A stretch of DNA of 64,000 bases from JBBRYW01 sp038237235 (GTDB lineage: Bacteria > Actinomycetota > Thermoleophilia > Gaiellales > Gaiellaceae): positions 17,467 through 81,466 of the forward strand of contig JBBRYW010000002.1 in NCBI GenBank assembly GCA_038237235.1, written 5' to 3'. This document shows positions 25,146 to 33,107 of this stretch, one piece after another (the stretch's first letter is position 1; every line of letters begins with the position of its first letter). The notes beneath the pieces are model-generated. The model was not told the origin of the DNA. It worked only from the letters and a program-made list of their open reading frames with translations, and searched no databases. The position numbers were made by a program, and so were the translations under genes.

Positions 25146-25696
25146 ATGCCACTGAGTGGGGCCCCTTCTCTCGGCGAGTACGCGTTTCCGCTCGAGCTCC
25201 GCGACCTGCGCGGCAACCTGGCCCGGCTGGAGGACCTGCGGGGACGGGCGGTGCTGCTCGTCTTTCTTCGTCATGCCGGCTGACTGATCTGCCGCGCGCA
25301 CCTCGTGAAGGTGCTCCACTACCGGCACCAAATCGATGCTCTCGGCACCGTCCTCTTCGTCTCCTTCGACGAGCCGGAGCAGCTCCGGCGCACGCTCCTG
25401 CGCGGGCTGGAGCTGCCCTACGCGCTGCTCGTCGATCGCGATCGCGCCGCCTATCGCGCCTGGGGCTCGAACGGGGGTCCGTCCTCCGCGTCTGGGGCGA
25501 CCCGCGTGTCTGGCTGCGCTACGCCGGTGAGATCGCGCGTGGCGAGCGACTCCCTTGGGGGGGGCGACACGCTGCAGCTGGGGGACGACTTCGTCGTCGA
25601 TCCCGACGGGACCGTCAGCTATCGCGGCCGCCGCAGCGCGACGACCGGCCGCCCGTCGCCGAGCTCGTGCGCGCGCTCGAGCGGGCCGCCGGGTAG
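25146..25696 (+). pseudogene. Peroxiredoxin-like (AhpC/TSA) gene with in-frame TGA and frameshifts
   Basis: Reads as a thioredoxin-fold peroxiredoxin-like protein: EYAFPLELRDLRGN, LEDLRGRAVLLVFLRHAG, then TGA at codon 46, then LICRAHL and YRHQIDALGTVLFVSFDEP. Homologues have Cys at the TGA position (GC-x-x-C-R), so TGA could encode selenocysteine; a hairpin follows at 25298-25314. After AYRAWG the frame changes at about 25465 (to LERGSVLRVWGDPRVW), again at the G run around 25555 (to DTLQLGDDFVVDPDGTVSYRG), and again near 25625 (to DDRPPVAELVRALERAAG). The last three breaks argue for decay or sequencing error. Confidence 0.7.
25298..25314 (+). promoter_or_regulatory. Candidate SECIS-like hairpin
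   Basis: GCACCT-CGTGA-AGGTGC: a 6-bp perfect stem with a 5-nt loop. It begins 15 nt and its loop 20 nt after the in-frame TGA (25281-25283). Loop position 2 is G. Bacterial selenocysteine insertion elements need an apical hairpin 16-37 nt after UGA with a G in the first two loop positions, which this meets. Confidence 0.45.
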
Positions 25697-25744
25697 AGCC
25701 GCGCTACGGGAATCGGATGCGACCGCCCGTGCGTCAAAAGAGGC

Positions 25745-26728
25745 ATGAAGCATCTGGCGCTTGCCGCGGCGGTTACGGCGCTTGCGCTCGCGGCGGCCGC
25801 GCAGGCGGCCGATCCCGCACTCACGAGAGGCTGGAGGACGGATTTCTCCCGCCACCTGGTACCGCTGTCCGAGTTCCAGGCCGGAGGACCGGACAAGGAC
25901 GGCATCCCGGCGCTCGACCATCCGCGCTTCGCGTCCGCCTCGTCGATCGGCTGGCTCGCTTCCCGCGAGCCGGTGATCGAGCTCGCGGTCGGCCGGGACG
26001 TGCGCGCGTATCCGCTGCAGATCCTGATCTGGCACGAGATCGTCAACGACCGCATCGGCGGCGTCCCAGTCGCCGTCACTTTCTGCCCGTTGTGCAACAC
26101 GGCGCTCGCGTTCGACCGGCGCATCCGCCGGCGCACGCTCTCGTTTGGCACCACGGGCAACCTGCGCGATTCGGATCTGGTCATGTACGACCGCCAGAGC
26201 GAGTCGTGGTGGCAGCAGTTCGGCGGCCAGGCCTTGGTCGGTCGCTACGCCGGTACCAAGCTGCGTCAGCTGCCGGCGCGGATCGTCGCCTGGCGCACGT
26301 TCGCGCGTCTTCATCCGCGCAGCCTCGTGTTAACTCGCGCCACCGGCTTTTCCCGCCCCTACGGGAAAAACCCTTACACAGGCTATGACGATGCCTCAAG
26401 CCCGCCGTTCTTCCCCACCGCGCACTCCGGCGACCACCGGCTCCAGCCGAAGGAGCGCGTCGTCTTCCTGGAGCGCGGCGACGAGGCAGTCGCGGTTCCA
26501 TTCACGCTGCTTCGGCGCAGGCACGTGATTCACGTCACGGTGGGCAGGCATCACCTTGTCGTGCGCTGGCGGGGAGGTGTTGCGTCGGCGCTCGACTCAG
26601 GGCGGATCCCGCGCGGACGCGACGTCGGCTCGGCCAGCGTCACCGAGAAGGGCAAGCCGGTCGCCTTCGACGAGCCGTTCTGGTTCGCGGTCGCGGCCTT
26701 CCGACCGCGTACGCGGATCGTCCGGTAG
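25745..26728 (+). CDS. DUF3179 domain secreted protein
   Basis: 327 residues with an N-terminal signal peptide (KHLALAAAVTALALAAAAQA). The DUF3179 core is clear: HEIVNDRIGGVPVAVTFCPL, CNTALAFDR, FGTTGNLRDSDLVMYDR and ESWWQQFGGQAL. The invariant CPLCNT cysteine pair suggests a metal or disulfide site. Function is unknown. Located in the cell envelope by its signal peptide. Its 3' end overlaps the convergent cytochrome b frame by about 130 bp. Confidence 0.85.
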   Translation: MKHLALAAAVTALALAAAAQAADPALTRGWRTDFSRHLVPLSEFQAGGPDKDGIPALDHPRFASASSIGWLASREPVIELAVGRDVRAYPLQILIWHEIVNDRIGGVPVAVTFCPLCNTALAFDRRIRRRTLSFGTTGNLRDSDLVMYDRQSESWWQQFGGQALVGRYAGTKLRQLPARIVAWRTFARLHPRSLVLTRATGFSRPYGKNPYTGYDDASSPPFFPTAHSGDHRLQPKERVVFLERGDEAVAVPFTLLRRRHVIHVTVGRHHLVVRWRGGVASALDSGRIPRGRDVGSASVTEKGKPVAFDEPFWFAVAAFRPRTRIVR

Positions 26729-27322
26729 GGCGCTCCAGCGGGGGTGATGGCGGCGCGCCCATCGTTCGTCGACCGTGCCGCGGGTGATGCCGCTGAGCGC
26801 GTGCCGGGTCGCCGGGTGGATGAGCGAGAGGTAGAGATGGCCGGCGAGCAGAACCAGCGCGACGTACATGAGCCCGTCATGGAGGAGCAGCGCGTTGGCG
26901 AGCCGGAAGCGGGTGTCGCGCTCGCCGTACCAGAGCAGGAAGCCTGAAACGGAGAACAGCACCGCGAACGCTGCCGTTGCGATCGCATTCAGCTTCTGGC
27001 CCGCGTTGAAGCGCCCAGGCTGCCCGCCGCGCTGTAGCAGCCAGCGCCGGTCTTCGGCGTCGAAGCGGTCGAGCTCCCGAATCGTCTTCATCAGTCCGGT
27101 GCGGGCGCCGACCGCGCCGAGAAGCGTCATCGCCACCGCCCAGGCGAGCGCCGTATAGAGGTGTACCTGTTTCACGAGCTGCCGGCGCGCGACGAGCTCG
27201 GACAGCCGCGGCACGTACAGCACGAGCCCGGAGCCGACCAAGACAAAGAAGGCGCTTGCGTGCACCCAGTGCAGAGCGCGCTCGGTGCGCGAGAAACGCT
27301 GGATCCTCACTTCAGGCGTCAT
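26597..27322 (-). CDS. Cytochrome b561/formate dehydrogenase gamma-type membrane subunit
   Basis: 241 residues. Four hydrophobic helices with heme-type histidines: ERALHWVHASAFFVLVGSGL, VKQVHLYTALAWAVAM, a third helix GFLLWYG, and LLHDGLMYVALVLLAGHLY ending HPATRHAL. The pattern is that of the di-heme cytochrome b partner of molybdo-oxidoreductases, which links them to the quinone pool. The ATG at 27322 overlaps the end of the molybdoenzyme gene by 11 bp. The last about 45 residues (after RHHPRWS) are antisense to DUF3179 and probably not conserved. Confidence 0.82.
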   Translation of the reverse strand: MTPEVRIQRFSRTERALHWVHASAFFVLVGSGLVLYVPRLSELVARRQLVKQVHLYTALAWAVAMTLLGAVGARTGLMKTIRELDRFDAEDRRWLLQRGGQPGRFNAGQKLNAIATAAFAVLFSVSGFLLWYGERDTRFRLANALLLHDGLMYVALVLLAGHLYLSLIHPATRHALSGITRGTVDERWARRHHPRWSALPDDPRTRSEGRDREPERLVEGDRLALLGDAGRADVASARDPP

Positions 27323-27998
27323 GGCCGTTGGAGTGGCCGACCCAGGCGTCCCGGTCGTAGCCGAGCTTCTCCCAGAACCCGTCGGCCGCGCGCGGGACGA
27401 GCTCGATCCGCTCGACCCATTTGACATTCTTGTAGCCGTACATCGCCGGCAGCACGACTCGGACCGGCGCGCCGTGGGGGCGGGAGAGCGGACGGCCGTC
27501 CATCGCGTGGGCGAGCATCGCGTCCGAGCGCAGCGCCTGTTCGAGGGTGAGCGTGTCCTCGTAGGGGACCTCGCCCGAGACGAACCGCACTGCGTGCGCT
27601 GCCGGGAGTGGCCGCGCCAGTGCGAGCAGATCCTGGAAGCGGACGCCGGCCCAGCGGACGTTGTTGACCGTCCAGCCCGTCACGCAGTGGAAGTCCGAGG
27701 TCTGCTCGGCTCGCGGCAGTCGCAACAGCTCCTCGTAGCGCAGTTCCTGCGGCTGCCTGACGAGCCCGTCGATCCGCAGCCGCCAGGTCAACGAGTCGAA
27801 GCGTGGCATCGAGTCGCCGATCGTGTAGATCCGCCAGCCCCGTGAAGGAAGTAGCCCTCGCGCGCCAGCGGGCAGTACGGAGTCGATCAGTCTGAGGGCC
27901 GGCGAGGCCCAGGCGAGCGAGGAAAGGCCGCCGGCGACGAGCAGCAGGAAGCCGCGACGGCCGTACGGCTTTCCGTCGGGCTCAGGTTGTTGCGACAA
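27312..27998 (-). CDS. Sulfite oxidase-family molybdopterin oxidoreductase
   Basis: 228 residues. N-terminal twin-arginine-type signal with GRRGFLLLVAGGLSSLAW. The molybdenum ligand is the cysteine of DFHCVTGWTVNNVRWAGV, followed by FVSGEVPYEDTLTLEQAL and the substrate-pocket PVRVVLPAMYGYKNVKWV. This is the SUOX/YedY (MsrP) fold; relatives reduce methionine sulfoxide or oxidise sulfite outside the membrane. The start is a TTG at 27998 that overlaps the anti-sigma gene. Electron exchange would be through the cytochrome b encoded next. The set sigma/anti-sigma/molybdoenzyme/cytochrome b is one operon. Confidence 0.83.
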   Translation of the reverse strand: MSQQPEPDGKPYGRRGFLLLVAGGLSSLAWASPALRLIDSVLPAGARGLLPSRGWRIYTIGDSMPRFDSLTWRLRIDGLVRQPQELRYEELLRLPRAEQTSDFHCVTGWTVNNVRWAGVRFQDLLALARPLPAAHAVRFVSGEVPYEDTLTLEQALRSDAMLAHAMDGRPLSRPHGAPVRVVLPAMYGYKNVKWVERIELVPRAADGFWEKLGYDRDAWVGHSNGHDA

Positions 27999-28551
27999 CG
28001 GCGTTCGGCTGACCTGGAGGCGTGACCCAAAAGCGCGACCAGTTCCGTCCGCCCGGGAGGTTGAAGCGGGCACGGCAGGCTCCGCTCGGGTCGACCATGA
28101 AACGGCCGACAGTCGTCGCCGACTGTCCGTCGCCTTCTGCCCACAGTACGTAGACATTCGCATGCCGGCGGGGCAGTCCGCGCGCAACGAGCGAGAGCGA
28201 CGTGTTCTCGGCGTCGGCACGCGCCAGAACCGCCTGGCCGATCGATTGTCCCGAGGCCGTTCGCAAGGTGAACTGCCCGGCACGGTTGCTGTGGGGGAAG
28301 AAGAGCACCAGCAGCGCGACGGCGGCGACGGCGACGAGCCCGGCGGGGAGACGCAGCCGGCGGCCCCTGCTGGCCCGGCGGCGTTCCCTCCGGCGTGCGG
28401 GCGCGGCGTCGCGGAGCATCCGATCGACGCGGCCGAGCAGGAAGAGTTGCCTTTGACAGTCGTGGCAGCCGGCCAGGTGAACGAGCAGCGCCGGCTCGTC
28501 GCGATCCTCGAGCAGGTCGGGCAGCCGCGTCCAGGCGTGCTCGTGCCTCAC
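27982..28551 (-). CDS. RskA-type anti-sigma factor, membrane-spanning
   Basis: 189 residues. An N-terminal zinc-finger part with HLAGCHDCQRQLFLLG, a basic stretch, one membrane helix (AGLVAVAAVALLVLFF), then an extracytoplasmic RskA C-terminal-like domain (FTLRTASGQSIG, NVYVLWAEGDG, VGRFMVD). It holds the cognate sigma at the membrane and releases it after external stress. The GTG start overlaps the stop of the sigma gene (GTGA) and its own 3' end overlaps the molybdoenzyme start. Confidence 0.83.
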   Translation of the reverse strand: MRHEHAWTRLPDLLEDRDEPALLVHLAGCHDCQRQLFLLGRVDRMLRDAAPARRRERRRASRGRRLRLPAGLVAVAAVALLVLFFPHSNRAGQFTLRTASGQSIGQAVLARADAENTSLSLVARGLPRRHANVYVLWAEGDGQSATTVGRFMVDPSGACRARFNLPGGRNWSRFWVTPPGQPNAVVATT

Positions 28552-29162
28552 CCCGGCTCCTCTCCGAGCAGCGTCGCGAGTCGGCTGAGGCCGCGGCGCG
28601 TCCAGCTCTTCACCGAGCCGAGAGGGACGTCCAGCTCCGCCGCGATCCGGCTCTGGCTGAGGTCGTCGAAGTACGCGAGCTCGATCACCAGCCGCTCGCG
28701 CTCGGGCAGCCGCTCGAGCGCAGCGTCGAGCCAGAAGCGCTCGATGTCCGGCGGCTCGACCGCGCCCGCTTCGTCCGGCAGCTCGACCGGTAGCGGCACC
28801 CGCCGGGCCTGCCGCAGGTTGAGCGCCGTTCGCCGCGCGAGCGTCAGCAGCCAGGCAGGGGCGCTGCCCCGGTCGCGGTCATAGAGCGGCGCCTTGCGCC
28901 AGATGCGGACGAAAACCTCCTGCGCGCAGTCCTCCGATTCGGCGCCGACGATCGCGCGGCAGGCGCGCTCGACCGCGCGGCGGTAGCGGTGGCGAAGCTC
29001 TTCGAAGGCAGGCTCGCTTCCCCGGCCAATCGCGTGCAGCAGGTCGGCGTCAGTCGCGTCGGCGCGAGCTGCCGCGTCTGTGTTGGGTGGCGCCTCGAGC
29101 TGCTGCGGGATCACATCAGGAGGTACAGGCGCCATCACCCACTTGGATGCGGCGACGCGCAC
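28548..29162 (-). CDS. ECF sigma factor, SigK-like
   Basis: 204 residues. Region 2 with EPAFEELRHRYRRAVERACRA and DCAQEVFVRIWRKAPLYD; region 4 with LPERERLVIELAYFDDLSQS and RIAAELDVPLGSVKSWTRRG. A proline-rich N-terminal extension is present. An internal ATG at 29135 would give a 195-residue protein. Cognate of the RskA-type anti-sigma encoded directly downstream. Proposed to control the molybdoenzyme pair in this operon and possibly the nearby secreted copper-type proteins. Confidence 0.86.
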   Translation of the reverse strand: MRVAASKWVMAPVPPDVIPQQLEAPPNTDAAARADATDADLLHAIGRGSEPAFEELRHRYRRAVERACRAIVGAESEDCAQEVFVRIWRKAPLYDRDRGSAPAWLLTLARRTALNLRQARRVPLPVELPDEAGAVEPPDIERFWLDAALERLPERERLVIELAYFDDLSQSRIAAELDVPLGSVKSWTRRGLSRLATLLGEEPG

Positions 29163-29217
29163 GATCGGAGCAGGCCAGTTGGGCCGAACGTCGGTGCGGC
29201 CCCAAATGGCGCCGCAG

Positions 29218-30024
29218 CTACTTGATGCTCACCGTCACGGAAGACTGAGCGCCGATCGTCGGCGCGTGCGTGTTGTCCTCAAGGATTGCGATGAACTTGT
29301 GCTGGCCGGGCTTGATCCCGGCGAGGGAGACGTGGACGGAACTTCCGCAGCTCATCCCGAGCATCGTCCCCATCCCCATCATCCCCATCGATGTCGTGTC
29401 GACGTTAGCGTGCCAGTGGCCGTAGCCCTTTACGTTCGCCTTCCCGTAGAGGTCGCAGGAGAGCCGGAAGTTCTTCGCGGCGACAACGAGGTCGAACCCT
29501 CCGTGGACCGTCGCGCCCGGCTTGGGCGAGACGACGCTGATCGACGGCTTACCGGCGAAGCTGAGCGGCTTCACCGCCGGCAGCGGATGCGCGGGCTTGT
29601 AGGTGAAGCTGATCTGCTTCATCGCCTTCACGTCGTCGGCGTGGTCGTTCGCCGCCGGGATGAACTGGACCGTGTGCTTGCCCGGCTTGACGTCGAGCAT
29701 GCTGATGCTCGAGCGGGGCCTGCAGATCATGTTGATCAGCGACCTATCCAGCTCGATGTGGTAGTGGCCGATCCCCTTACGGTTCGCGGTGCCCCCATAC
29801 CGGCAATCAGTCTTGAAGCGCGTGATCGAGACGCGCGTGCTCAGCGTGTTGCCGGTCAGCGTCGTGCCAGTCTTCGGCGTCAGCACCTTCAGCTTCGCTC
29901 CCGTGTGAGCCATCATCATCGGCGGCGGCGGCGCACCGAGCGCGACCGCGGCCCCGTACACGACGCTCAGCACCGCGATCGCTGCAACACCTATCCTGGC
30001 TTTGCTCCAACGCATCTGCATCAA
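29218..30024 (-). CDS. Secreted two-domain His/Met-rich protein (DUF4399-like repeats)
   Basis: 268 residues with a signal peptide (ARIGVAAIAVLSVVYGAAVA). Two homologous domains each end in a GHxHxxxD motif: CRYGGTANRKGIGHYHIELD and CDLYGKANVKGYGHWHANVD. Each has a cysteine earlier in the block and a second one near ICRPR or MSCGS. Methionine runs (MGMMGMGTMLGM) and histidines suggest copper binding, though this is inference. The fold resembles an Ig-like sandwich. Located 55 bp upstream of the sigma gene in the same direction, and near the cupredoxin. Confidence 0.65.
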   Translation of the reverse strand: MMQMRWSKARIGVAAIAVLSVVYGAAVALGAPPPPMMMAHTGAKLKVLTPKTGTTLTGNTLSTRVSITRFKTDCRYGGTANRKGIGHYHIELDRSLINMICRPRSSISMLDVKPGKHTVQFIPAANDHADDVKAMKQISFTYKPAHPLPAVKPLSFAGKPSISVVSPKPGATVHGGFDLVVAAKNFRLSCDLYGKANVKGYGHWHANVDTTSMGMMGMGTMLGMSCGSSVHVSLAGIKPGQHKFIAILEDNTHAPTIGAQSSVTVSIK

Positions 30025-30123
30025 CCCTCCTTGACGACGTGACCGAAGGCGCGCGTGGCGCCAAGGCCGCTTTGGCCTTATCCGGAGGTACAGCCGCGGT
30101 CCGCAGTTCGGATGCAGACGCGT

Positions 30124-30489
30124 TCAGGAAACGGTGAAGCTGCCGTGCATGATCGTCAGGTGCGGATCGCAGCGATAGCGGTAGAAGCCCGGCTTCAGCC
30201 GGACCGTCCAGGTCGTGCTGCCAGTGCCCTGCACCGAGGTCAGCGTGTGCACGCCAGGACCGAACAGGTGGAAGTTGTGAATCGGCGAGAGATCGCGAAT
30301 CCGGATCGTGTACGTGCCGGCCTTCAGCTTCTTGACGACAGCCCCCTGCGTCTTGAGCGCGATCGTGAAGCCTGGCCCGACGGTGCCACTGAGCGCCGCG
30401 GCTTGCGCCGCTGCGCTGCTACGTCTCGGCACAGCGAGTACGGCGAAAAGCAACACCGGCGGCAGGGTCAGAGCGATGATGCGTTTCAT
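30124..30489 (-). CDS. Secreted cupredoxin (plastocyanin/azurin-like)
   Basis: 121 residues with a signal peptide (ALTLPPVLLFAVLAVPRRSS). The cupredoxin copper ligands are in order: His in SPIHNFHLFGPG, Cys and His in YRYRCDPHLTIMHG, Met in IMHG. Beta-strands TYTIRIRDLS and GSFTVS frame it. Acts as a periplasm-side one-electron carrier or copper store. Same strand as the two-domain secreted protein, 100 bp apart. Confidence 0.85.
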   Translation of the reverse strand: MKRIIALTLPPVLLFAVLAVPRRSSAAAQAAALSGTVGPGFTIALKTQGAVVKKLKAGTYTIRIRDLSPIHNFHLFGPGVHTLTSVQGTGSTTWTVRLKPGFYRYRCDPHLTIMHGSFTVS

Positions 30490-30544
30490 CCTGAAAGTCC
30501 TTTCGTCCGGTGACCTCGAAGAGCGGCCGTGTAGCCGCCACGAG

Positions 30545-30891
30545 GAGATACAGCCCGCTGGTTGGCGGTGGATGTCGGCACCCAGGATCTCGAGCAGCGG
30601 TCCTTGCCGAACCGCGTCGGAACCGGCGCGAGCTGCTCCGGAGCCGCAGCGAGCCCGATCGTCACCTGCGCACCCGCAACCGCCAGACGGCGGGCGGCGA
30701 CCAGGCCACCCCTCCGTTCCCCGCCCAGCCCGGCCAGCACCCCGATCGAGGGCCTGCGCGCGTCACCCCCGAGCAGATGCCGGGCGAGCTGGGCCCGGGT
30801 TGCGGCCGGGGTTCTCCATCATCCGCACCAGCAAGATGCCGAGCTCGTGAACATCACCCGGCCGACCTCGCGCATCTGCTCGACCGACAAT
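30545..30891 (-). pseudogene. NAD(P)HX epimerase (YjeF N-domain) remnant
   Basis: Pieces of one protein in three frames: LSVEQMREVGRVMF (30891 on), then ELGILLVRMMENPGRN, then VLAGLGGERRGGLVAARRLA and VTIGLAAAPEQLAPVPTRFG. The order matches the first half of an NAD(P)H-hydrate epimerase, in which GNNGGDGLVAARRL holds the nucleotide site; here the GNNGGDG part is degraded. Frame changes near 30850 and 30700 and truncation make it non-functional. Confidence 0.65.
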
Positions 30892-31053
30892 CATGGCACC
30901 GAACCAGACTCGACCGTCGGATCGGCTCTCTTCCGATCGTCGTTATCGTCTTCCTCCTCTCTGCGCTCGTCGACGGGAATCGGATCGGCGTCCGCTGGTC
31001 ATCTAACCCGACAGAGCAAGAACATCCAAACCAGGACAGCGAGGGAGACTTCC

Positions 31054-31410
31054 ATGTTGAAGGCGGCGATCATCGTGCTCGCGGATACCGAAACGCATGG
31101 CGAGCTCGGACGGCTGGTCAATGCGCTCTCGACCGCGGACGAGTTCCGCGAGCACGGCGACGAGGTGACGATCATCTTCGATGGCGCCGGTGTGCGCTGG
31201 GCGGCGGAGCTCTCGAACCCCGAGCACCGCCTGCACGAGACGTTCGAGCGCGTCAGGGACAAGGTCGCAGGCGCCTGCCACTACTGCGCGGGCGCGTTCG
31301 AGGTGCGCGACGAACTGGAGCGGATCGGATTCCCTCTGCTCCGCGAGCGCAAGGGACACCCGAGCCTACGCTCGCTCGTCCACGACGGCTACGAGGTGAT
31401 CACGTTCTGA
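31054..31410 (+). CDS. DsrE-family sulfur-relay-like protein
   Basis: 118 residues with the DsrE/F/H sandwich fold: KAAIIVLADTETHGELGRLV, VTIIFDGAGVRWAAEL and CHYCAGAFEVRDELERIG. The CHYC cysteine pair is the place where sulfur or selenium carrier thiols sit in this family, but DsrE proteins without dsr partners often have unknown roles. Start chosen at 31054 because GAGGGAG lies 8 nt upstream. 30892-31053 is non-coding. Confidence 0.82.
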   Translation: MLKAAIIVLADTETHGELGRLVNALSTADEFREHGDEVTIIFDGAGVRWAAELSNPEHRLHETFERVRDKVAGACHYCAGAFEVRDELERIGFPLLRERKGHPSLRSLVHDGYEVITF

Positions 31411-32124
31411 TGCGTCGTCGTCTCTGATCCGGCGGTCGATCTGATCGAGGAGCGCGGCGGCCGCCTCTACGTCTGGCTGAAGAAGGGCCGCTACTGTGGC
31501 GCGTTGAGGACGCTTGCGACCTCGAGCGAGCCTCCGGGAGGGAAGGAGTTCTCCCGCGCCGCGGCCAATGAACGCTTCGAGCTCTACGCTCCTGCGGGAC
31601 TCGCCCGGCTCCCGGCCGCCATCGACCGGGGAGATCCGGCAGCTTCGTGTGAGACCCCTGACTGCCATGACCGCCGACAGTGCGAGCAGCGCAATCGACG
31701 CGAGGCTGAGCGGCAGGAACCACCGATGCACGGCCAGATTGACGCTGAGGGCAGTCGTGCCGCTAGCCCCCAGAAGTCCGGCGAGGGCGGGCACGAGAAG
31801 AGGCGAACAGCACGAGACCGCAGCCAGCCCGGTGAAGGAGCTGACGGCGAGCCCGGCGCCGGCTCGGGCGCGCGCCGCCGCCCGCAGTCGTCGTAGCGCC
31901 GCAAGCTGAAGTGGGACGACGAGGCTGAACTCGAGGCTCATCGCACAGATGGCGGCTGCCCGTGATGGTTGAAGGTCCCAGTAGAGGCCACCGATCGGGG
32001 AGCGCACGACAACCTGTCCCGCCCACGACAGCAAGACTGCGCTTCCCGCAGCGACGACACCGGCGAGGGCCAGGTTGAACGGGTCTCGGAAGACCTCTGC
32101 GGCAGTGCTTGGGGAGGGTCTCAC
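31366..32124 (-). CDS. Membrane protein with CC motif, DUF929 partner
   Basis: 252 residues with four to five helices: LALAGVVAAGSAVLLSWAG, AAICAMSLEFSLVVPLQLAA, LAVSSFTGLAAVSCCSPLLV, LPLSLASIALLALSAVMAV. VSCCSPLLVPALAGLLG has vicinal cysteines at a helix start, like MerT/MerC-type proteins. GTG 32124 overlaps the DUF929 gene's stop (GTGA). The C-terminal 80 residues (after GREPGESRR) are antisense to a remnant gene and probably not native. Likely works with the DUF929 thioredoxin-like protein in thiol or metal chemistry at the membrane. Confidence 0.6.
   Translation of the reverse strand: MRPSPSTAAEVFRDPFNLALAGVVAAGSAVLLSWAGQVVVRSPIGGLYWDLQPSRAAAICAMSLEFSLVVPLQLAALRRLRAAARARAGAGLAVSSFTGLAAVSCCSPLLVPALAGLLGASGTTALSVNLAVHRWFLPLSLASIALLALSAVMAVRGLTRSCRISPVDGGREPGESRRSVELEAFIGRGAGELLPSRRLARGRKRPQRATVAALLQPDVEAAAALLDQIDRRIRDDDASERDHLVAVVDERA
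31417..31632 (+). pseudogene. Remnant of an unrecognised small protein
   Basis: An open frame translating VVVSDPAVDLIEERGGRLYV, then WLKKGRYCGALRTL, EFSRAAANERFELYAPAGLARLP has the balanced composition of a real protein, but no start codon is in frame and the natural ATG at about 31411 is out of frame by one base. The sequence ends where the opposite-strand membrane gene's tail overlaps. Possibly cotranscribed with DsrE when intact. Confidence 0.45.
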
Positions 32125-32981
32125 GACAACTGGTTCTGGAGGGCGGTAACAGTCGTCGCGGAGCAGACCGCTGCCGGCTTTTCGCCGGTCAGCTTGCACA
32201 GCAGCGCCGTGATCGCGTCGGCCTCCGCGTCGATCGCCTTGACGGTCGGGTTGCGGACGCCTGCCGCCAGCGCTTGGCGGAGCTTGTCGAAGCTCTGACC
32301 CTTGAGCAGTCCGGGCGAGAACGCCAGCCCGACCGTGTACTGACCGCCCGACCCACTGGCGACGGTGAACGGAATACTGCCCCCGGGGTCGTAGCTGTTC
32401 ACGAGGCCGTTCTCGAGGCCGTCGAGCGACTCGAGCTTGTTGCCGGAGACGTCCGCGACCTCCTTGTGGCGCAGGGAGATGAGATCGCTTCGGTAGTGGG
32501 CGCCCGCGAGATCGTAGGTGGGAAGGCTGGCGAAGCCGTCGACGCCGCCCTGGCTCTGGAGAGAGCGCAGGTTGGTCCAGGTGCCGAACCGAGAGGTGGC
32601 CCTGACAAACGCCCATCGATCCGCCGCGCAGAACGGGCAGAACTGGCCGCCCATGAAGAACACGACCGGCTTTCCCGCCTCCACCAAGGGCGCGTCCGAA
32701 ACCCGCTGGATCGCGCCGAGCGCGCGAGAGGCGTCACCGGCCGAGGAGGCCAGGGGGCCGCCCTTGCTGTGGAATGCACTGGCGCTCTCGACGCCCCCGC
32801 CGCCCCGGCCGATCACGGCCAGCGCCCCGACGACGACAGCTGCCGCAGCGGCCACCACGAGGGCCCAGGCCCAGAGGGAGTGGCCAGCAGCGATTCCCGG
32901 GCGGCGCTCGGTGTCCTTCGCACCCCGCTGCGCCTGCGCACGCATCTGCTGCCGCGCCTGTTTTGCCTTCCGCTGACTCAC
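32121..32981 (-). CDS. DUF929 family membrane-anchored thioredoxin-like protein
   Basis: 286 residues. A basic N terminus (SQRKAKQARQQMRAQAQRG), an anchor helix (WAWALVVAAAAAVVVGALAV), then a large extracytoplasmic domain with VVFFMGGQFCPFCAADRWAF, a CPFC thioredoxin-type active site. The rest (LRSLQSQGGVDGFASLPTYD, HKEVADVSGN) is the DUF929 body. GTG 32981 is chosen since AAGGAGC sits 7 nt upstream. Probably a disulfide oxidoreductase of the envelope. Divergent from the esterase gene. Confidence 0.8.
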   Translation of the reverse strand: MSQRKAKQARQQMRAQAQRGAKDTERRPGIAAGHSLWAWALVVAAAAAVVVGALAVIGRGGGGVESASAFHSKGGPLASSAGDASRALGAIQRVSDAPLVEAGKPVVFFMGGQFCPFCAADRWAFVRATSRFGTWTNLRSLQSQGGVDGFASLPTYDLAGAHYRSDLISLRHKEVADVSGNKLESLDGLENGLVNSYDPGGSIPFTVASGSGGQYTVGLAFSPGLLKGQSFDKLRQALAAGVRNPTVKAIDAEADAITALLCKLTGEKPAAVCSATTVTALQNQLS

Positions 32982-33107
32982 CGACCGGCTCCTTCCTCGT
33001 TGTGCGATCCGGGAGATCCGACGCCCACATCCATCAGATGCAATCCACCGGGCGATCGATTCCAGCCGCCGCAGCGCAGCCGAAACTCTGCGACTAGCCT
33101 CCTGAGG

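Noticed and set aside
30510..31427. 305-codon frame on the plus strand
   Set aside because: Overlaps DsrE in a different frame and the YjeF remnant on the other strand; composition is low-complexity.
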